From IMG/VR virus record IMGVR_UViG_3300025121_000111, positions 1-31,855 of that record: a DNA stretch of 31,855 nt; one strand, written 5' to 3'. Every line of letters begins with the position of its first letter. The first letter of the stretch is position 1. Shown one piece after another: positions 6,974 through 16,141 of the stretch. A program made the position numbers and the translations under genes. The stretch comes from a virus. Below the pieces are notes generated by a model. That model had not been told where the DNA came from and made no database searches. It saw nothing but the letters and a program-made list of their open reading frames with translations.

Positions 6974-7263
6974 TGCTTCAACCTTTGCACCACAATGTTC
7001 TGGCAAGGATAGTGAAGGAACAGGAAACTTTTAAGAGTGGGTTGTTTATTCCCGAGACGGTGGATACGAACGCAAAGACAGAACTCTCTGAAGTCATAGC
7101 GGTTGGAAGTGAAGTGAGAGAGGTTGCTGTCGGGAATATGATTGTTATCCAGAGGCACGATGGAATATCGACAAATAAAGACGCTACGGAGCTGGTGATA
7201 CATGAGTCGCAAATCCTTGCTATTGTTGAAGGCGTGTCTATTAAGAATGAGAAGGGAAATTAA
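6973..7263 (+). CDS. GroES/Cpn10-like co-chaperonin (96 aa)
   Basis: Size and pattern match the ten-kilodalton co-chaperonin: LQPLHHNVLARIV at the start, SGLFIPE, then SEVIAVGSEV, VAVGNMIVIQ, and a C-terminal ESQILAIVE equivalent to the conserved end of GroES. The mobile loop region is FKSGLFIPE. ATG at 6973, with GGGGAGG seven bases upstream, overlaps the TerL stop. By analogy with T4 gp31, it may replace host GroES so that a bulky capsid protein can fold in GroEL; this is inference. Its place between terminase and portal supports a role in head assembly. Confidence 0.85.
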   Translation: MLQPLHHNVLARIVKEQETFKSGLFIPETVDTNAKTELSEVIAVGSEVREVAVGNMIVIQRHDGISTNKDATELVIHESQILAIVEGVSIKNEKGN

Positions 7264-7265
7264 TC

Positions 7266-7523
7266 GTGTTGGAGTATGTCGTTATTGGTTTAATGGCGGT
7301 AGCCCTCGCGTGGGAAAAATACCAATCTTGGAAAATCATTTCTCGTGTTATTCCGAAACATCAAAAACCAAAAGAGGAAGAAAAAGAAATAGATGACGAG
7401 CGAAGAAAGTTAGAGGCCGAGTATGAGAGTTTCTCGGATAGGGAGTCTTTAACTGATGTTGAAGTTCGTAGGTTAGATTATATCATGAAGAAGTTAGGGG
7501 AGACTGGAGATTTGAATGTCTAA
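7266..7523 (+). CDS. Small membrane-anchored helical protein (85 aa)
   Basis: GTG start, two bases after the preceding stop. One hydrophobic N-terminal segment (YVVIGLMAVALAW) is followed by a highly charged helix (KPKEEEKEIDDERRKLEAEYE) and a short C-terminal helix. It ends inside the portal gene (8-base overlap), so it belongs to the head-gene set. I do not recognise a family. Confidence 0.7.
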   Translation: MLEYVVIGLMAVALAWEKYQSWKIISRVIPKHQKPKEEEKEIDDERRKLEAEYESFSDRESLTDVEVRRLDYIMKKLGETGDLNV

Positions 7524-9561
7524 GAATTACGTTTTAGAATATCCTGAAAATGTAGAAGAGGTTATTGACGAGAACAGGCGTTTTTATAACGAAGCAAAAG
7601 ATAAGCGGGGAAGCGTAGAAGAAAACTGGTTCCTTAATACTGCGTTCCAGCAAGGTCTGCAATATGTCAAGTGGCTTTCCGACCAGCGCACCCTTACGAA
7701 CAACTATGCTCCCACTTGGAAGGTTAGACATGTATCTAACCTGTGCTCCCCAGCTCTTAGGGTTATGAAAAGTCACATTCTTGGTAGTGAACCAATCGTC
7801 CATGTCCATCCGTCTAAGACAGATAATGAGAGTAAAGAAAGCGCAAGGATAGGTGATAAGTGGATTCAATGGGTTTGGTATACGGAAAATTGTTTTGAAA
7901 AACTACTGAAAGCATACGATAGCGTTCCCACAAAAGCAGACCACTACTGGAAAGTTTTTTGGGATAAATCAAAAGGTCAAACGCTCACATATCCGAAGTC
8001 CCAGATAGAACCCAACGATTTTCCCATCATTGAAGATGGTATTCAAAAAATCAACGAAAAGAATGAACCATTATTTTATAAATTAGACTTAAACGGTAAC
8101 CCAGAGATGGAATCGGTAAAAACGGGCGGAGTGTCAATCAGTAACGTAGAGGTTGAATCGCTATTCGTGGACCCGGCGTCCACATGCGATGATGACTGTA
8201 GATGGAAACAACACGTCTATCCAATGGACGTTCAGGAGATAGAAGGAGTATGGGGAGTTCCGGTTAATCCAGAACAAGAACTTATCTCAACTGGTTTTGA
8301 CGCACAATTATCAAGTCTGCTGGGAATTAATCGAGAGTATCGCTATGGTCGTTCGGCAATGGTCATAGAGAGATGGGAAAGGCCATCTCGAAGGTTCCCC
8401 AAAGGAAGAGTTATTGTAACTTGCAACGGTAAACTTTTGCAGTATATCGAAATTCCCAAAGAGTATCTTCAGTTAAGAAATCCATTCCCATTTATCCATT
8501 ACAGGATGGAGAGTGTTCCCGGTTCGTATTATTCCAAGACTCCATTCACCGATGCTCGTGGCCCGCAAAGAACAATCAATATTATTATTTCCAAGATGGC
8601 TGAACATGTAAAATTAATGGCCTCGGGGAAATGGATAATTGCGGACAGAAACAATGTTCCCGATAAATATATCACTTCAGATATTCAGGTCATGAGATAT
8701 AAATGGGCTCCCGGAGTAAAAGAACCGCACCAAGCCCAGTTAGCCCAAATGCCCGGTTATCCGCTAGAACTTCTTGGATTAGTGACGCAACACTTTAATG
8801 ATATTCTTGGGATTCATGATGTGTCTCACGGAAGACCACCTAAAGGTATCAGGGCTGGAACGGCATTGGCGGCATTACAGGAAATGGATGTATCGCAACT
8901 GGAGCCTGTCATTAAGGCAATGAAGTCGAGCTTATCAGACCTCGGAAAAATGCTTTTATCTATCGCTCAGGTGAGATGTTTAATTCCTCAGATGCTGACC
9001 ATTGTCGGAAAAGACAAAGAGTTTTATGTTGAACAATTTGTAGGTTCAATGGTTGACCTAGAAAGCAATGTTACTTGTGAGCAGGACACGGCTCTTCCAC
9101 AGAACAAGGTGTATCGGGAAGAAATGCTCAAGGGTAGATTGCAAATAAACGCTATCAGTATACGAGAATATCGAAAATTTATGGAAATTGAAGACGACGA
9201 AATTGATTCTAGGGAAAGGATTGACGAGGCAAAGGCAAAGTGGGAAAACTCACAAATGGATAAAGGAGTTCAATGCGAGGTTGTTGCTTATGACTATCAT
9301 CCCGACCATCTCCGTGAGCATTACGATAGAATGAAAGACCCTAATTATATTTTAAATGTTCCACAAGAAATTAAAAATCTCTATCAAGCTCACACGACCG
9401 AGCATGCGAATCAGTGGTCTCTGGGAATGATGACCCCGGACTCGCTAATGAAACTAACTAAGGATGGGTTGCAACAGCCCACCCCACCGCAGGCGCAATC
9501 TTTTCCGGGAAGCGAGGTTGTCACTTCGGGAAAAACAATGCCCAGGACACAACCTTTATAA
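7516..9561 (+). CDS. Portal protein, P22-like (681 aa)
   Basis: The portal is the dodecameric ring through which DNA enters and leaves the head. The N-terminus (RRFYNEAKDKRG, FLNTAFQQGLQYVKW) and length match P22-type portals. Further on, residues such as RGPQRTINIIISKMAEHVKL and DILGIHDVSHGRPPKG followed by RAGTALAALQEMDVSQ fit the clip/crown-side helices of that family, where an N-x-x-x-x-I helix precedes the G-x-x-P loop. It is placed directly after the GroES-like gene and before scaffold and capsid. GGAG sits six bases before the ATG. Confidence 0.9.
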   Translation: MSKNYVLEYPENVEEVIDENRRFYNEAKDKRGSVEENWFLNTAFQQGLQYVKWLSDQRTLTNNYAPTWKVRHVSNLCSPALRVMKSHILGSEPIVHVHPSKTDNESKESARIGDKWIQWVWYTENCFEKLLKAYDSVPTKADHYWKVFWDKSKGQTLTYPKSQIEPNDFPIIEDGIQKINEKNEPLFYKLDLNGNPEMESVKTGGVSISNVEVESLFVDPASTCDDDCRWKQHVYPMDVQEIEGVWGVPVNPEQELISTGFDAQLSSLLGINREYRYGRSAMVIERWERPSRRFPKGRVIVTCNGKLLQYIEIPKEYLQLRNPFPFIHYRMESVPGSYYSKTPFTDARGPQRTINIIISKMAEHVKLMASGKWIIADRNNVPDKYITSDIQVMRYKWAPGVKEPHQAQLAQMPGYPLELLGLVTQHFNDILGIHDVSHGRPPKGIRAGTALAALQEMDVSQLEPVIKAMKSSLSDLGKMLLSIAQVRCLIPQMLTIVGKDKEFYVEQFVGSMVDLESNVTCEQDTALPQNKVYREEMLKGRLQINAISIREYRKFMEIEDDEIDSRERIDEAKAKWENSQMDKGVQCEVVAYDYHPDHLREHYDRMKDPNYILNVPQEIKNLYQAHTTEHANQWSLGMMTPDSLMKLTKDGLQQPTPPQAQSFPGSEVVTSGKTMPRTQPL

Positions 9562-9623
9562 AAAAGCATAATATTTACAAAAGTCATGGTAAAATGTAGA
9601 TTAAAAGAAAAGAGAGGAGCCAA

Positions 9624-9893
9624 ATGTTCAATCGAGGGCAAGTCGTTGATGCTATGATGAGCGAAGACGAAGGAATGAAACTTCCCGAAACTGGGGAGGT
9701 ATCTTTAGATTTATCTTTATTTCCAGAATTGCAGAATAAAAAGGAGGGGGAGACGGCGACGGTAACGGTAAAGATAAAAGCCATTGCTGGAAGGAATGTT
9801 ATTGTTGTCCCCGGTGAAATTGAGGCAGAAGAGCCGGTAATAAAGCCAGGAACTGAATCGTATCAAGAAAAACCAACTTTAGGGGAGGTATAA
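9624..9893 (+). CDS. Small head-region protein (89 aa)
   Basis: ATG with GAGGAG seven bases upstream, after a 62-base gap from the portal. N-terminal acidic helix (MMSEDEGMKLPE), then DLSLFPELQNKKEGETATV and a beta-strand run TVTVKIKAIAGRNVIVVPGE, then an acidic tail. Proteins of this shape occur between portal and scaffold in podovirus-like phages, but the role is unknown. It ends one base before the scaffold start. The gap upstream contains TGGTAAAAT, an extended -10-like sequence without a good -35. Confidence 0.65.
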   Translation: MFNRGQVVDAMMSEDEGMKLPETGEVSLDLSLFPELQNKKEGETATVTVKIKAIAGRNVIVVPGEIEAEEPVIKPGTESYQEKPTLGEV

Positions 9894-9894
9894 A

Positions 9895-10617
9895 ATGAGT
9901 GAAGTCCCAGTTGTTGCTGAGGCGGGAAAAACAGCTGTTGCGGAACCACCGAAAGTGGAAGTGAAAGCACCAGAAGCAAATATTGAACCGATAGTAGACG
10001 AAAAAGTATTTGAGTTGCAGTTCCAGAAAGAAAGTTTGGAACGGGAACTTAATGAACTAAAAAACGATGAAGCCTTTAAGCATCTTATCACGATGAAACA
10101 GGTTTTGTCGTTGAAACCGGAAAACCGACAGAGGACGAGGGACTTCCTCGCTCAACTCTCGAAGGATACGATTCCAGACGGTACCTCAATAGAGGATATG
10201 ACGCCTGAGCAAAAACGTATTCAAGAGTTGACCGAACAGGTCAGTTCACTGATGGAGAAAGACAGAAAGGCAGATGAGAATAGGTCACTCGAAACGCAGA
10301 AAGCGGCTTTAAGGAAAGATTGGGGTAAGATTGAGGTAATGTATCCAGAACTCAAGAACCCTATCCTTAAAAAAGCCGTTCTTTTTGAGTATAAAGAGGG
10401 TGGAACCAAGTCTCTTCTGGAAGTTGCAAAAAGCGTTATGAAGGAACATAAACTTAATCCTTTGAGCGCAAATGTCATACCAACTGAAACTTTGCAGAAA
10501 TTAAAGGAAGCTCCAGCGATCACTGCTGGTGCTCCCGGGTCGGCGACAGAACCGCCTAAATACAAAAACGTAACTGAGGCGATGGAAGCCGCCGCGGCCA
10601 GAGTTTCTGCGGGTTAA
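9895..10617 (+). CDS. Probable scaffolding protein (240 aa)
   Basis: A charged, helix-rich protein without cysteines: Pro/Ala/Glu-rich start, a long coiled coil (FELQFQKESLERELNELK, then IQELTEQVSSLMEKDRKADE), and an Ala-rich C-terminus (TEAMEAAAARVSAG) of the kind that contacts coat protein. Position immediately before the major capsid protein fits. Scaffolds guide procapsid assembly and leave before packaging. Strong SD (GGGGAGG). No protease motif is visible. Confidence 0.8.
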   Translation: MSEVPVVAEAGKTAVAEPPKVEVKAPEANIEPIVDEKVFELQFQKESLERELNELKNDEAFKHLITMKQVLSLKPENRQRTRDFLAQLSKDTIPDGTSIEDMTPEQKRIQELTEQVSSLMEKDRKADENRSLETQKAALRKDWGKIEVMYPELKNPILKKAVLFEYKEGGTKSLLEVAKSVMKEHKLNPLSANVIPTETLQKLKEAPAITAGAPGSATEPPKYKNVTEAMEAAAARVSAG

Positions 10618-10634
10618 AGAAAAAGGAGAAATAA

Positions 10635-11855
10635 ATGACCATTCAATTAGATGCCCTGTTAAAAGACAGGTATGTTGCCAATCGTTTCATGAACCAAATC
10701 AATGAGGCTACCATTGCTCTTGATAATATCGAAAAGACCAGCAAATATGTGGACTTTTCAGGTCGTCAGGCAAAATTCCCTATCCAGTTAAGCCATCCTC
10801 AAGGATTCGGTTTTGCTGGCGCTACGGATGATTTCCCGACAGCCGTTGACCCAACGCTCACTCAGGGTGTTGTGGACATGGCTTGGTTGAAATTTGCCAT
10901 TAAGGTCGAGATGGAACTAATGGAGCGCTCCAAGAACGACGCTGGTGCTTTTGCTCGTGGTGTCGGCTTGCAAATGGATTCCATCGCCCCCGCAATGCGT
11001 AGGCATGTGAACTTCCTTATCCTGAACTCCAACGGTGCCGGTAACATTTGTTACTTGACCGCAGATGCAACTAGCACTTCTCATGTTGTGTCTGACGTGA
11101 CCAATCTCGAGGTCGGTATGCGTGTGGCGGCTATCACTCGTGGTGCGAACGCTGATTTCAGTGCGTCCTCAACCGTCGTGGCAGATACAACCATCACCGC
11201 TATCGTTCCTTCGACCAAGACCGTAACGTTCGCGGATAGCATTAACGCTGGAGACCCAGCCGCCGCAGCAACAACGACTTGGATATTCAGATACGGCGAA
11301 AAAGGGAAGGTTATTCTCGGTATCCCTGCCGCTCTGGATGGAACCATTGATACCTATCTGGGAGTTTCTCGTGCGTCCTATGGGTCATTTAATGGCGTGG
11401 TGAACACGACCGGTACTAAACCTACCACAGTGGCTATCACGGAAGCACCTCTGTATATTGGTGACACCGTTATCAATAAAACGGGCATCAATAAAAAAAT
11501 GTATCTAGCATCGCATGAACTAATCAACGGTCTTGCCCAGACGTTTGGCACTCTGCGTCAGTATAACGACGCACAGGCTGTCAATCTTAAGGGTGGGTAT
11601 CGTGGGTTAACGTTTAGCGATACGTCCTTCTTTGCGGATGAGCAGATGCCGGGAAGCATGGTATATATGCTGACACCTGAAACATGGCAGATACATCAGA
11701 CCGGTGACCTGAAGTGGGTAGAACCTACTCCGGGAAACATTCTCCAAAAACCGGCAGGGAAATCCTACTGGGTTGGTGAAGGTTACTGGCCATTCCAAGT
11801 TGTCTGCGTTCGTCCCAATGCGAACGTTATCAACGACAACCTGAAAGCGTCCTAG
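10635..11855 (+). CDS. Major capsid protein, HK97-fold type (406 aa)
   Basis: Position after portal and scaffold, strong SD (AAAAGGAGAAATAA), and length fit. The protein has an N-arm (LLKDRYVANRFMNQINEATI), an E-loop-like beta stretch (GRQAKFPIQLSHPQGFG), a long spine-helix region (RHVNFLILNSNGAG) and a C-terminal A-domain-like part (KMYLASHELINGL, YRGLTFSDTSFFADEQMPG, MVYMLTPETWQI). Residues about 140-215 form a Ser/Thr/Ala-rich beta insertion that could be a surface domain. Assignment is from order and pattern. The stop codon is followed at once by competing RNA stems and a T-run. Confidence 0.9.
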   Translation: MTIQLDALLKDRYVANRFMNQINEATIALDNIEKTSKYVDFSGRQAKFPIQLSHPQGFGFAGATDDFPTAVDPTLTQGVVDMAWLKFAIKVEMELMERSKNDAGAFARGVGLQMDSIAPAMRRHVNFLILNSNGAGNICYLTADATSTSHVVSDVTNLEVGMRVAAITRGANADFSASSTVVADTTITAIVPSTKTVTFADSINAGDPAAAATTTWIFRYGEKGKVILGIPAALDGTIDTYLGVSRASYGSFNGVVNTTGTKPTTVAITEAPLYIGDTVINKTGINKKMYLASHELINGLAQTFGTLRQYNDAQAVNLKGGYRGLTFSDTSFFADEQMPGSMVYMLTPETWQIHQTGDLKWVEPTPGNILQKPAGKSYWVGEGYWPFQVVCVRPNANVINDNLKAS

Positions 11856-11899
11856 TTTTAAGAGTCTTGGGTGTTCCTCTTAAAAGACACCCATTTTTT
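11856..11899 (+). terminator. Overlapping stems and T-run after the capsid gene
   Basis: Immediately after TAG, TTTTAAGAG (11856-11864) pairs with CTCTTAAAA (11877-11885). A second stem, TGGGTGT (11868-11874) with ACACCCA (11887-11893), is followed by six T (11894-11899) and has the form of an intrinsic terminator. The two stems interleave. With only one base between 11885 and 11887, a full pseudoknot looks sterically impossible, so the stems should exclude each other. A partial terminator that lowers expression of genes downstream of the abundant capsid protein is the likely role. Confidence 0.65.
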
Positions 11900-11919
11900 A
11901 CTCTTGAAAGGAGAATAAA

Positions 11920-12213
11920 ATGTTATTTCCCAATATGAGAAATTTTAGGCTAGACCTAGATGTTAATGGTGTCCAGGTGGTTACTATTACTTTAACTGGT
12001 GCCGCAAGTGGAACCGGAGACACGGGAACTGCGTTTTCCAATACTGACTTTATGGTATTGGCCGTCCCTGACGACGGTAGTGTGATCGGCGGGAAAATGG
12101 ATAGCAATGTCGTAGCTTATGTGGTTGATGCCAACACGGTCGGTGTTAAGACCGTAGACGGTGCGGTTTATACCGGAGACATCAATGTTATTTGCATGGG
12201 TGAAATGGCGTAA
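11920..12213 (+). CDS. Small beta-rich head protein, possible decoration protein (97 aa)
   Basis: AAGGAGAATAAA precedes the ATG. Alternating hydrophobic/polar strands (FRLDLDVNGVQVVTITLTG, FMVLAVPDD, NVVAYVVDANTVGVKTV) indicate a beta-sandwich. It has no recognised family. First gene after the capsid terminator, where decoration or head-completion proteins are common; that role is inferred. The stop overlaps the next start (TAATG). Confidence 0.65.
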   Translation: MLFPNMRNFRLDLDVNGVQVVTITLTGAASGTGDTGTAFSNTDFMVLAVPDDGSVIGGKMDSNVVAYVVDANTVGVKTVDGAVYTGDINVICMGEMA

Positions 12214-12428
12214 TGGCTGACGACAAATTCGGGATATTTAAGGATATGACGGGCAAACGGAGACTCCTGTTAGGGGTCAAAGAAATGCACGAGCATAACC
12301 TTAATATTCCGAAAGAGTCGGACAGGAAGTATCGTAACGACATGGAAGCCTTTGCTAAAGAGTGGCATAAATCACATGTTAGAAATGCGGTAAGCGTCTC
12401 TGTCCCCTCGAGCATGGGTTCCCTATAA
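12213..12428 (+). CDS. Small hypothetical protein (71 aa)
   Basis: Starts within the stop of the preceding gene (TAATG). Sequence shows a basic strand region (GIFKDMTGKRRLLLGVKEM), then a charged helix (RKYRNDMEAFAKEWHKSHV) and a Ser/Val-rich tail. No family recognised; part of the head-to-tail gene block. Confidence 0.65.
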   Translation: MADDKFGIFKDMTGKRRLLLGVKEMHEHNLNIPKESDRKYRNDMEAFAKEWHKSHVRNAVSVSVPSSMGSL

Positions 12429-12448
12429 TATAACGGGAATGGAATATC

Positions 12449-13162
12449 ATGGATAGAGCCACCATTAAATCATCTATTATATCTCAACTCTCTGGCGACC
12501 CCTATGTCGTTGGAACCGGACCGGGTAGTCCGGGTGATACGGACATGAATTTATTTATCAATGAGGCATTGGATATTATCGGCAGGAAGACTCCGTTAAT
12601 GAATGATAGCGTTTCAATCAATACGGTATTAAATCAAGCGGAATACGAACTTCCTACCAATATTGCTCAGGTAAAATCAGTAACATGGGATGGTCACTCG
12701 CTATCTCCTATTTCGTTTATGGAGAGAAATAGGCAAATGGACGGAATAGTTGTTTCCGTATCCTCCGGGTTTCCATATCAGTACTACATCAGGCGGAAAA
12801 CAAATAGCAATGTCATATCCACAGGTGGGACCGACCCGCTGACCTCGCTACTTCCATCACCATTGCTAATAGGGTTACTTCCTTCTCCGGGGTCAGTTAA
12901 GGTTTTATCCATTGAATGTTCTTTATATTTAGGACATCTTTCGATTGACCAAGACATACCCCAATTCACACCGCAATTCCACGATATGATAGTTGATTAT
13001 GTATTATCGAAACTATGGTTTAAGAAAAAAGAATATTCGTTGTGCCAATCCGCTAAAGACGATTTCAGGGAAAAATTGAACGACTATGGGTTATACATAC
13101 AGCAAACATCTTCTGGAGAAGAAATACCCCAGAGGGTAGACGATATTTCTTGGGGTCTTTAA
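12449..13162 (+). CDS. Head-tail adaptor or head-completion protein (237 aa)
   Basis: The pattern is that of adaptors placed under the portal: an N-terminal helix (DRATIKSSIISQLSG), LFINEALDIIGRKTPL, a beta region (QAEYELPTNIAQVKSVTWDG), and C-terminal helices (FHDMIVDYVLSKLWFKK, CQSAKDDFREKLNDYG). Such proteins join the portal to the nozzle in podovirus-like particles. It ends directly against the nozzle start (TAA then ATG). Assigned by pattern and order. Confidence 0.7.
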   Translation: MDRATIKSSIISQLSGDPYVVGTGPGSPGDTDMNLFINEALDIIGRKTPLMNDSVSINTVLNQAEYELPTNIAQVKSVTWDGHSLSPISFMERNRQMDGIVVSVSSGFPYQYYIRRKTNSNVISTGGTDPLTSLLPSPLLIGLLPSPGSVKVLSIECSLYLGHLSIDQDIPQFTPQFHDMIVDYVLSKLWFKKKEYSLCQSAKDDFREKLNDYGLYIQQTSSGEEIPQRVDDISWGL

Positions 13163-16141
13163 ATGAGGCCGTTCAGATATGCCGTTCCGGGAATTGGAAC
13201 GATGGGGCAAAACGACACTCTCGCAAAACACTCCATTAAAGACCAAGAACTAGTCGTATCTAACAATGTGTTTGGTGATGAGATTGGCGGTTCATCTTTT
13301 CAACCATACGCCGTAAGATACGGAAATCCTCTTCCAGACGGTGGCTCTTGCGGTGGGTGCTGGGAATATAAGACTCACGATGGTACATATTATCTGATAT
13401 CCGCATCAAAGAATGGGGCATCTAGTCACCTTTACTGTACCCGTGACGGTAAGACGTGGACGATAGCAAATGACGGGACAACTAATTTAATATTTGACGA
13501 TACGTTTACCCCAGAAGGATGGGTGTTTTTTGATAAGTTTTGGGTTACCGATGGAAATTCAGACGTATGGACATTCAATGGAACTGATTGGATAAAAGCG
13601 GGGACATGCAAGGCGGCGTGGAGCGATGATGCCGGTGCCGTGGTCGCCGGGGAACATAAATACGCCATATCAATTACCGTTAATTCGGTGGAATATATTC
13701 TTGGTGTCGCAAGTAACGCTCCGTCTGTTTCTGGGGCAAAGGGAAGCATTGAATTAACCCATATACTATTAGGTCCACTAGCCGGAACAACAAAAAGAAC
13801 TGTTTATAAAACAAAAGCGGACGAAAACACATTTTATAAACTGGTTGATATTTTGGATAATTCCACAACGACCTATGTTGACAGCGCCGATGATAGCGCA
13901 CTTTCCTCGATTATGCCGTCCACCGCTGATTCATCTACAGTTATCGCCCCAGTCCCAAAGGCATACTATCCCGTTTCGCACGACCATAGGATGTTTCTGC
14001 TGAAAGACCCGGACGACCCCACGCTTATATGGTATTCAGAGTTTGATTGTCCTCATCTTTTTAAACCAACCAACTATGAACGACTTCCAATAGAGAGTGA
14101 AGTTATTTGGGGTGGTGCTTCATTTTACGGAGAACTCATCGTAGCCACTGAAAACAACCTTTGGATATTAATGGGAGATAATGTTAATAGCCGGTTCAAA
14201 TTAGAGAGAAGGGTGGAGGGGATAGGCTGTTTATTCCACAGGACCATGAAACCATATTTTAGGGGGGAACAGCAATTAATAGTGTTTTTATCAAGAGATG
14301 GATGGAGGGGGTATGACGGAAGCAAAAACCCTCCGTTGTTATCACGACAGATAAAAAAGATGTTCCATAATGTTCTTCAACCTCAGCAGATAGTGGGAAA
14401 TAAATCCTATTCTACTCAGGGTGATTGGGCGGCGGGAACGATATCGCAATCAGGGACTCCGGCATCGGATGACCTAAGTTTAACCACAAAGACGGGTTCT
14501 GTTGTCTTAGCAAGAGCCGCTCAGGTCGTTGGATATCCTCCCGTAAGTGGGTGCTATTATCAAGTAGAGGGATTTGCAGGCGTTAATACATCTGACGCAG
14601 TATTTGTTTCTCCCGCATCGGGTGGATGGGATAACCCGTTAAATTATCTTAAATCATTGGTGGCAATTGGCGGAGGAGTTCAGTATAGAATAGTCATGCC
14701 AACCATTGGGTTCAGGGCAGACACGGCATCTTTCAATTTTAGGATGAGATTGAACGGTGTATCTAGCTGGTCGTGCAGACACTTTTTTGTTTATATCACA
14801 TACGATAATGGGGATGGAACTACATCTATCCAGTGGGTGCATTATTTACCAGACTCTTTCTCTGCCACAATTTTCCCATATTCTTTGGACTGGGCGCAAC
14901 ATACAATTACCGTTGCCACCGACCCTAATAAGAAAATCATAGAAATGTGTATCAATGTGGCATTTGAGAATAGCGGGAATGTTCCTCCGGCTGGGTCTGG
15001 TCCTAACATGGAATTTTACTGCGGTGGAAGCGCATATTCTTACACGCCATATAAAACATACGGAAAATGGAAATCAGATATTATAGATACGACAATTACC
15101 GGAATGAAAACTTGGAATAATCTAAACATTTTGGATGTTCCCAATGGTCACTATATTAATTATTACATACGGGGGGCAGATGATACATTTGACCCGGATG
15201 ACGACACAACTCCTACATGGATTTTAACAAATACGAACAGCGATGATTCCGACCCGATAACACTACCGGTGACGAATAAATTTGTGCAATTAGCGGCAGA
15301 ATTACAGCAAACCGGAGTTACCATTTCTGACCCAACGCCATCCGATGCGGGAGAATACTATTCAGCGTCGAGCGGGCTATACCCAGACAATACGGGAACG
15401 GGTGTTCCATTCACAGTCCTTTCCGGAACGACCCAGTTCGTTATTGTTAATGGTGATGAAAAATCTCTATGGCTTGGGCAGAACACCGATGACCAGGCAT
15501 TGCTTTATAGAGGACTCACGGCAGACACAACTTTTGTTGATACTACCGGATGGTCGGTTTCAATGAAATTTAAAACAGACGGTTCAACGCAGGGAAAGAC
15601 ATGTTTTTATGTAGAGGATGACGCGATAGGTATCGGTGTTACTTTTGACACGGCAACAAATAAGATTTACTTATTCGACATTGCTGGTGATTTCAGCATT
15701 ATTTCTGCGGAGGGAGACCTTTCCGTTACTGGTGATTTTGGGGCTGGGATTGCTGACGGTGACTGGCATGTAATAAAATTATGTGTAAAAAACTCGTCCG
15801 CAAAAGTATATTTTGACGACAGAGTTTCTCCAATTATTGAAGGGGTATGTAACATGCCAACAATGAGCAATCCACAGGGACTCTATGTTGGAAGAAGGTT
15901 CGACACGGTTGGTGATTCTACCCCGTTCTCTAATTATATTTATTGGATTAAGTGGGACAATTCTGGTCCCGGATACCCGGTAGTATCTGGCGTTGAGGAT
16001 AACAATTCCCCTGAATTAGTTTCAATGTATCTTTCATGGAAATCGGCAAATGATGGAATAGACCCGACAACCTCAGCGTCCTCTGTTTTCTTTGGGGATA
16101 GGTATCTCTGTGCTGTCACAGAAGATGGGGAGTTCTCATAA
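13163..16141 (+). CDS. Tail nozzle/propeller protein, large part (992 aa)
   Basis: N-terminal and middle residues show propeller-like repeats: SHLYCTRDGKTWTIANDG, DKFWVTDGNSDVWTFNGTDW, FYGELIVATENNLWILMGDN, LSRDGWRGYDGS. They match the tail hub/nozzle family (P22 gp10-like). Residues about 400-720 and 750-930 are beta-rich insertions; the latter contains a LamG-like stretch (WSVSMKFKTDGSTQGKTCF, DGDWHVIKLCVKNSSAKVYFDD). The last residues, FFGDRYLCAVTEDGEFS, look like the start of a propeller blade whose continuation is found in the next gene (from about residue 220). The stop overlaps the next start (TAATG), so the propeller appears to be split across two genes. Confidence 0.75.
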   Translation: MRPFRYAVPGIGTMGQNDTLAKHSIKDQELVVSNNVFGDEIGGSSFQPYAVRYGNPLPDGGSCGGCWEYKTHDGTYYLISASKNGASSHLYCTRDGKTWTIANDGTTNLIFDDTFTPEGWVFFDKFWVTDGNSDVWTFNGTDWIKAGTCKAAWSDDAGAVVAGEHKYAISITVNSVEYILGVASNAPSVSGAKGSIELTHILLGPLAGTTKRTVYKTKADENTFYKLVDILDNSTTTYVDSADDSALSSIMPSTADSSTVIAPVPKAYYPVSHDHRMFLLKDPDDPTLIWYSEFDCPHLFKPTNYERLPIESEVIWGGASFYGELIVATENNLWILMGDNVNSRFKLERRVEGIGCLFHRTMKPYFRGEQQLIVFLSRDGWRGYDGSKNPPLLSRQIKKMFHNVLQPQQIVGNKSYSTQGDWAAGTISQSGTPASDDLSLTTKTGSVVLARAAQVVGYPPVSGCYYQVEGFAGVNTSDAVFVSPASGGWDNPLNYLKSLVAIGGGVQYRIVMPTIGFRADTASFNFRMRLNGVSSWSCRHFFVYITYDNGDGTTSIQWVHYLPDSFSATIFPYSLDWAQHTITVATDPNKKIIEMCINVAFENSGNVPPAGSGPNMEFYCGGSAYSYTPYKTYGKWKSDIIDTTITGMKTWNNLNILDVPNGHYINYYIRGADDTFDPDDDTTPTWILTNTNSDDSDPITLPVTNKFVQLAAELQQTGVTISDPTPSDAGEYYSASSGLYPDNTGTGVPFTVLSGTTQFVIVNGDEKSLWLGQNTDDQALLYRGLTADTTFVDTTGWSVSMKFKTDGSTQGKTCFYVEDDAIGIGVTFDTATNKIYLFDIAGDFSIISAEGDLSVTGDFGAGIADGDWHVIKLCVKNSSAKVYFDDRVSPIIEGVCNMPTMSNPQGLYVGRRFDTVGDSTPFSNYIYWIKWDNSGPGYPVVSGVEDNNSPELVSMYLSWKSANDGIDPTTSASSVFFGDRYLCAVTEDGEFS

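Noticed and set aside
9562-9623. Promoter from TTTACA and TAAAAT between portal and the small head gene
   Set aside because: The spacing is only ten bases; the TGGTAAAAT alone is too weak to call.
11853-11893. H-type pseudoknot promoting stop-codon readthrough or frameshifting at the end of the capsid gene
   Set aside because: Only one base would have to span a 9-bp stem, which is not possible sterically; there is no slippery sequence, and readthrough meets TAA two codons later.
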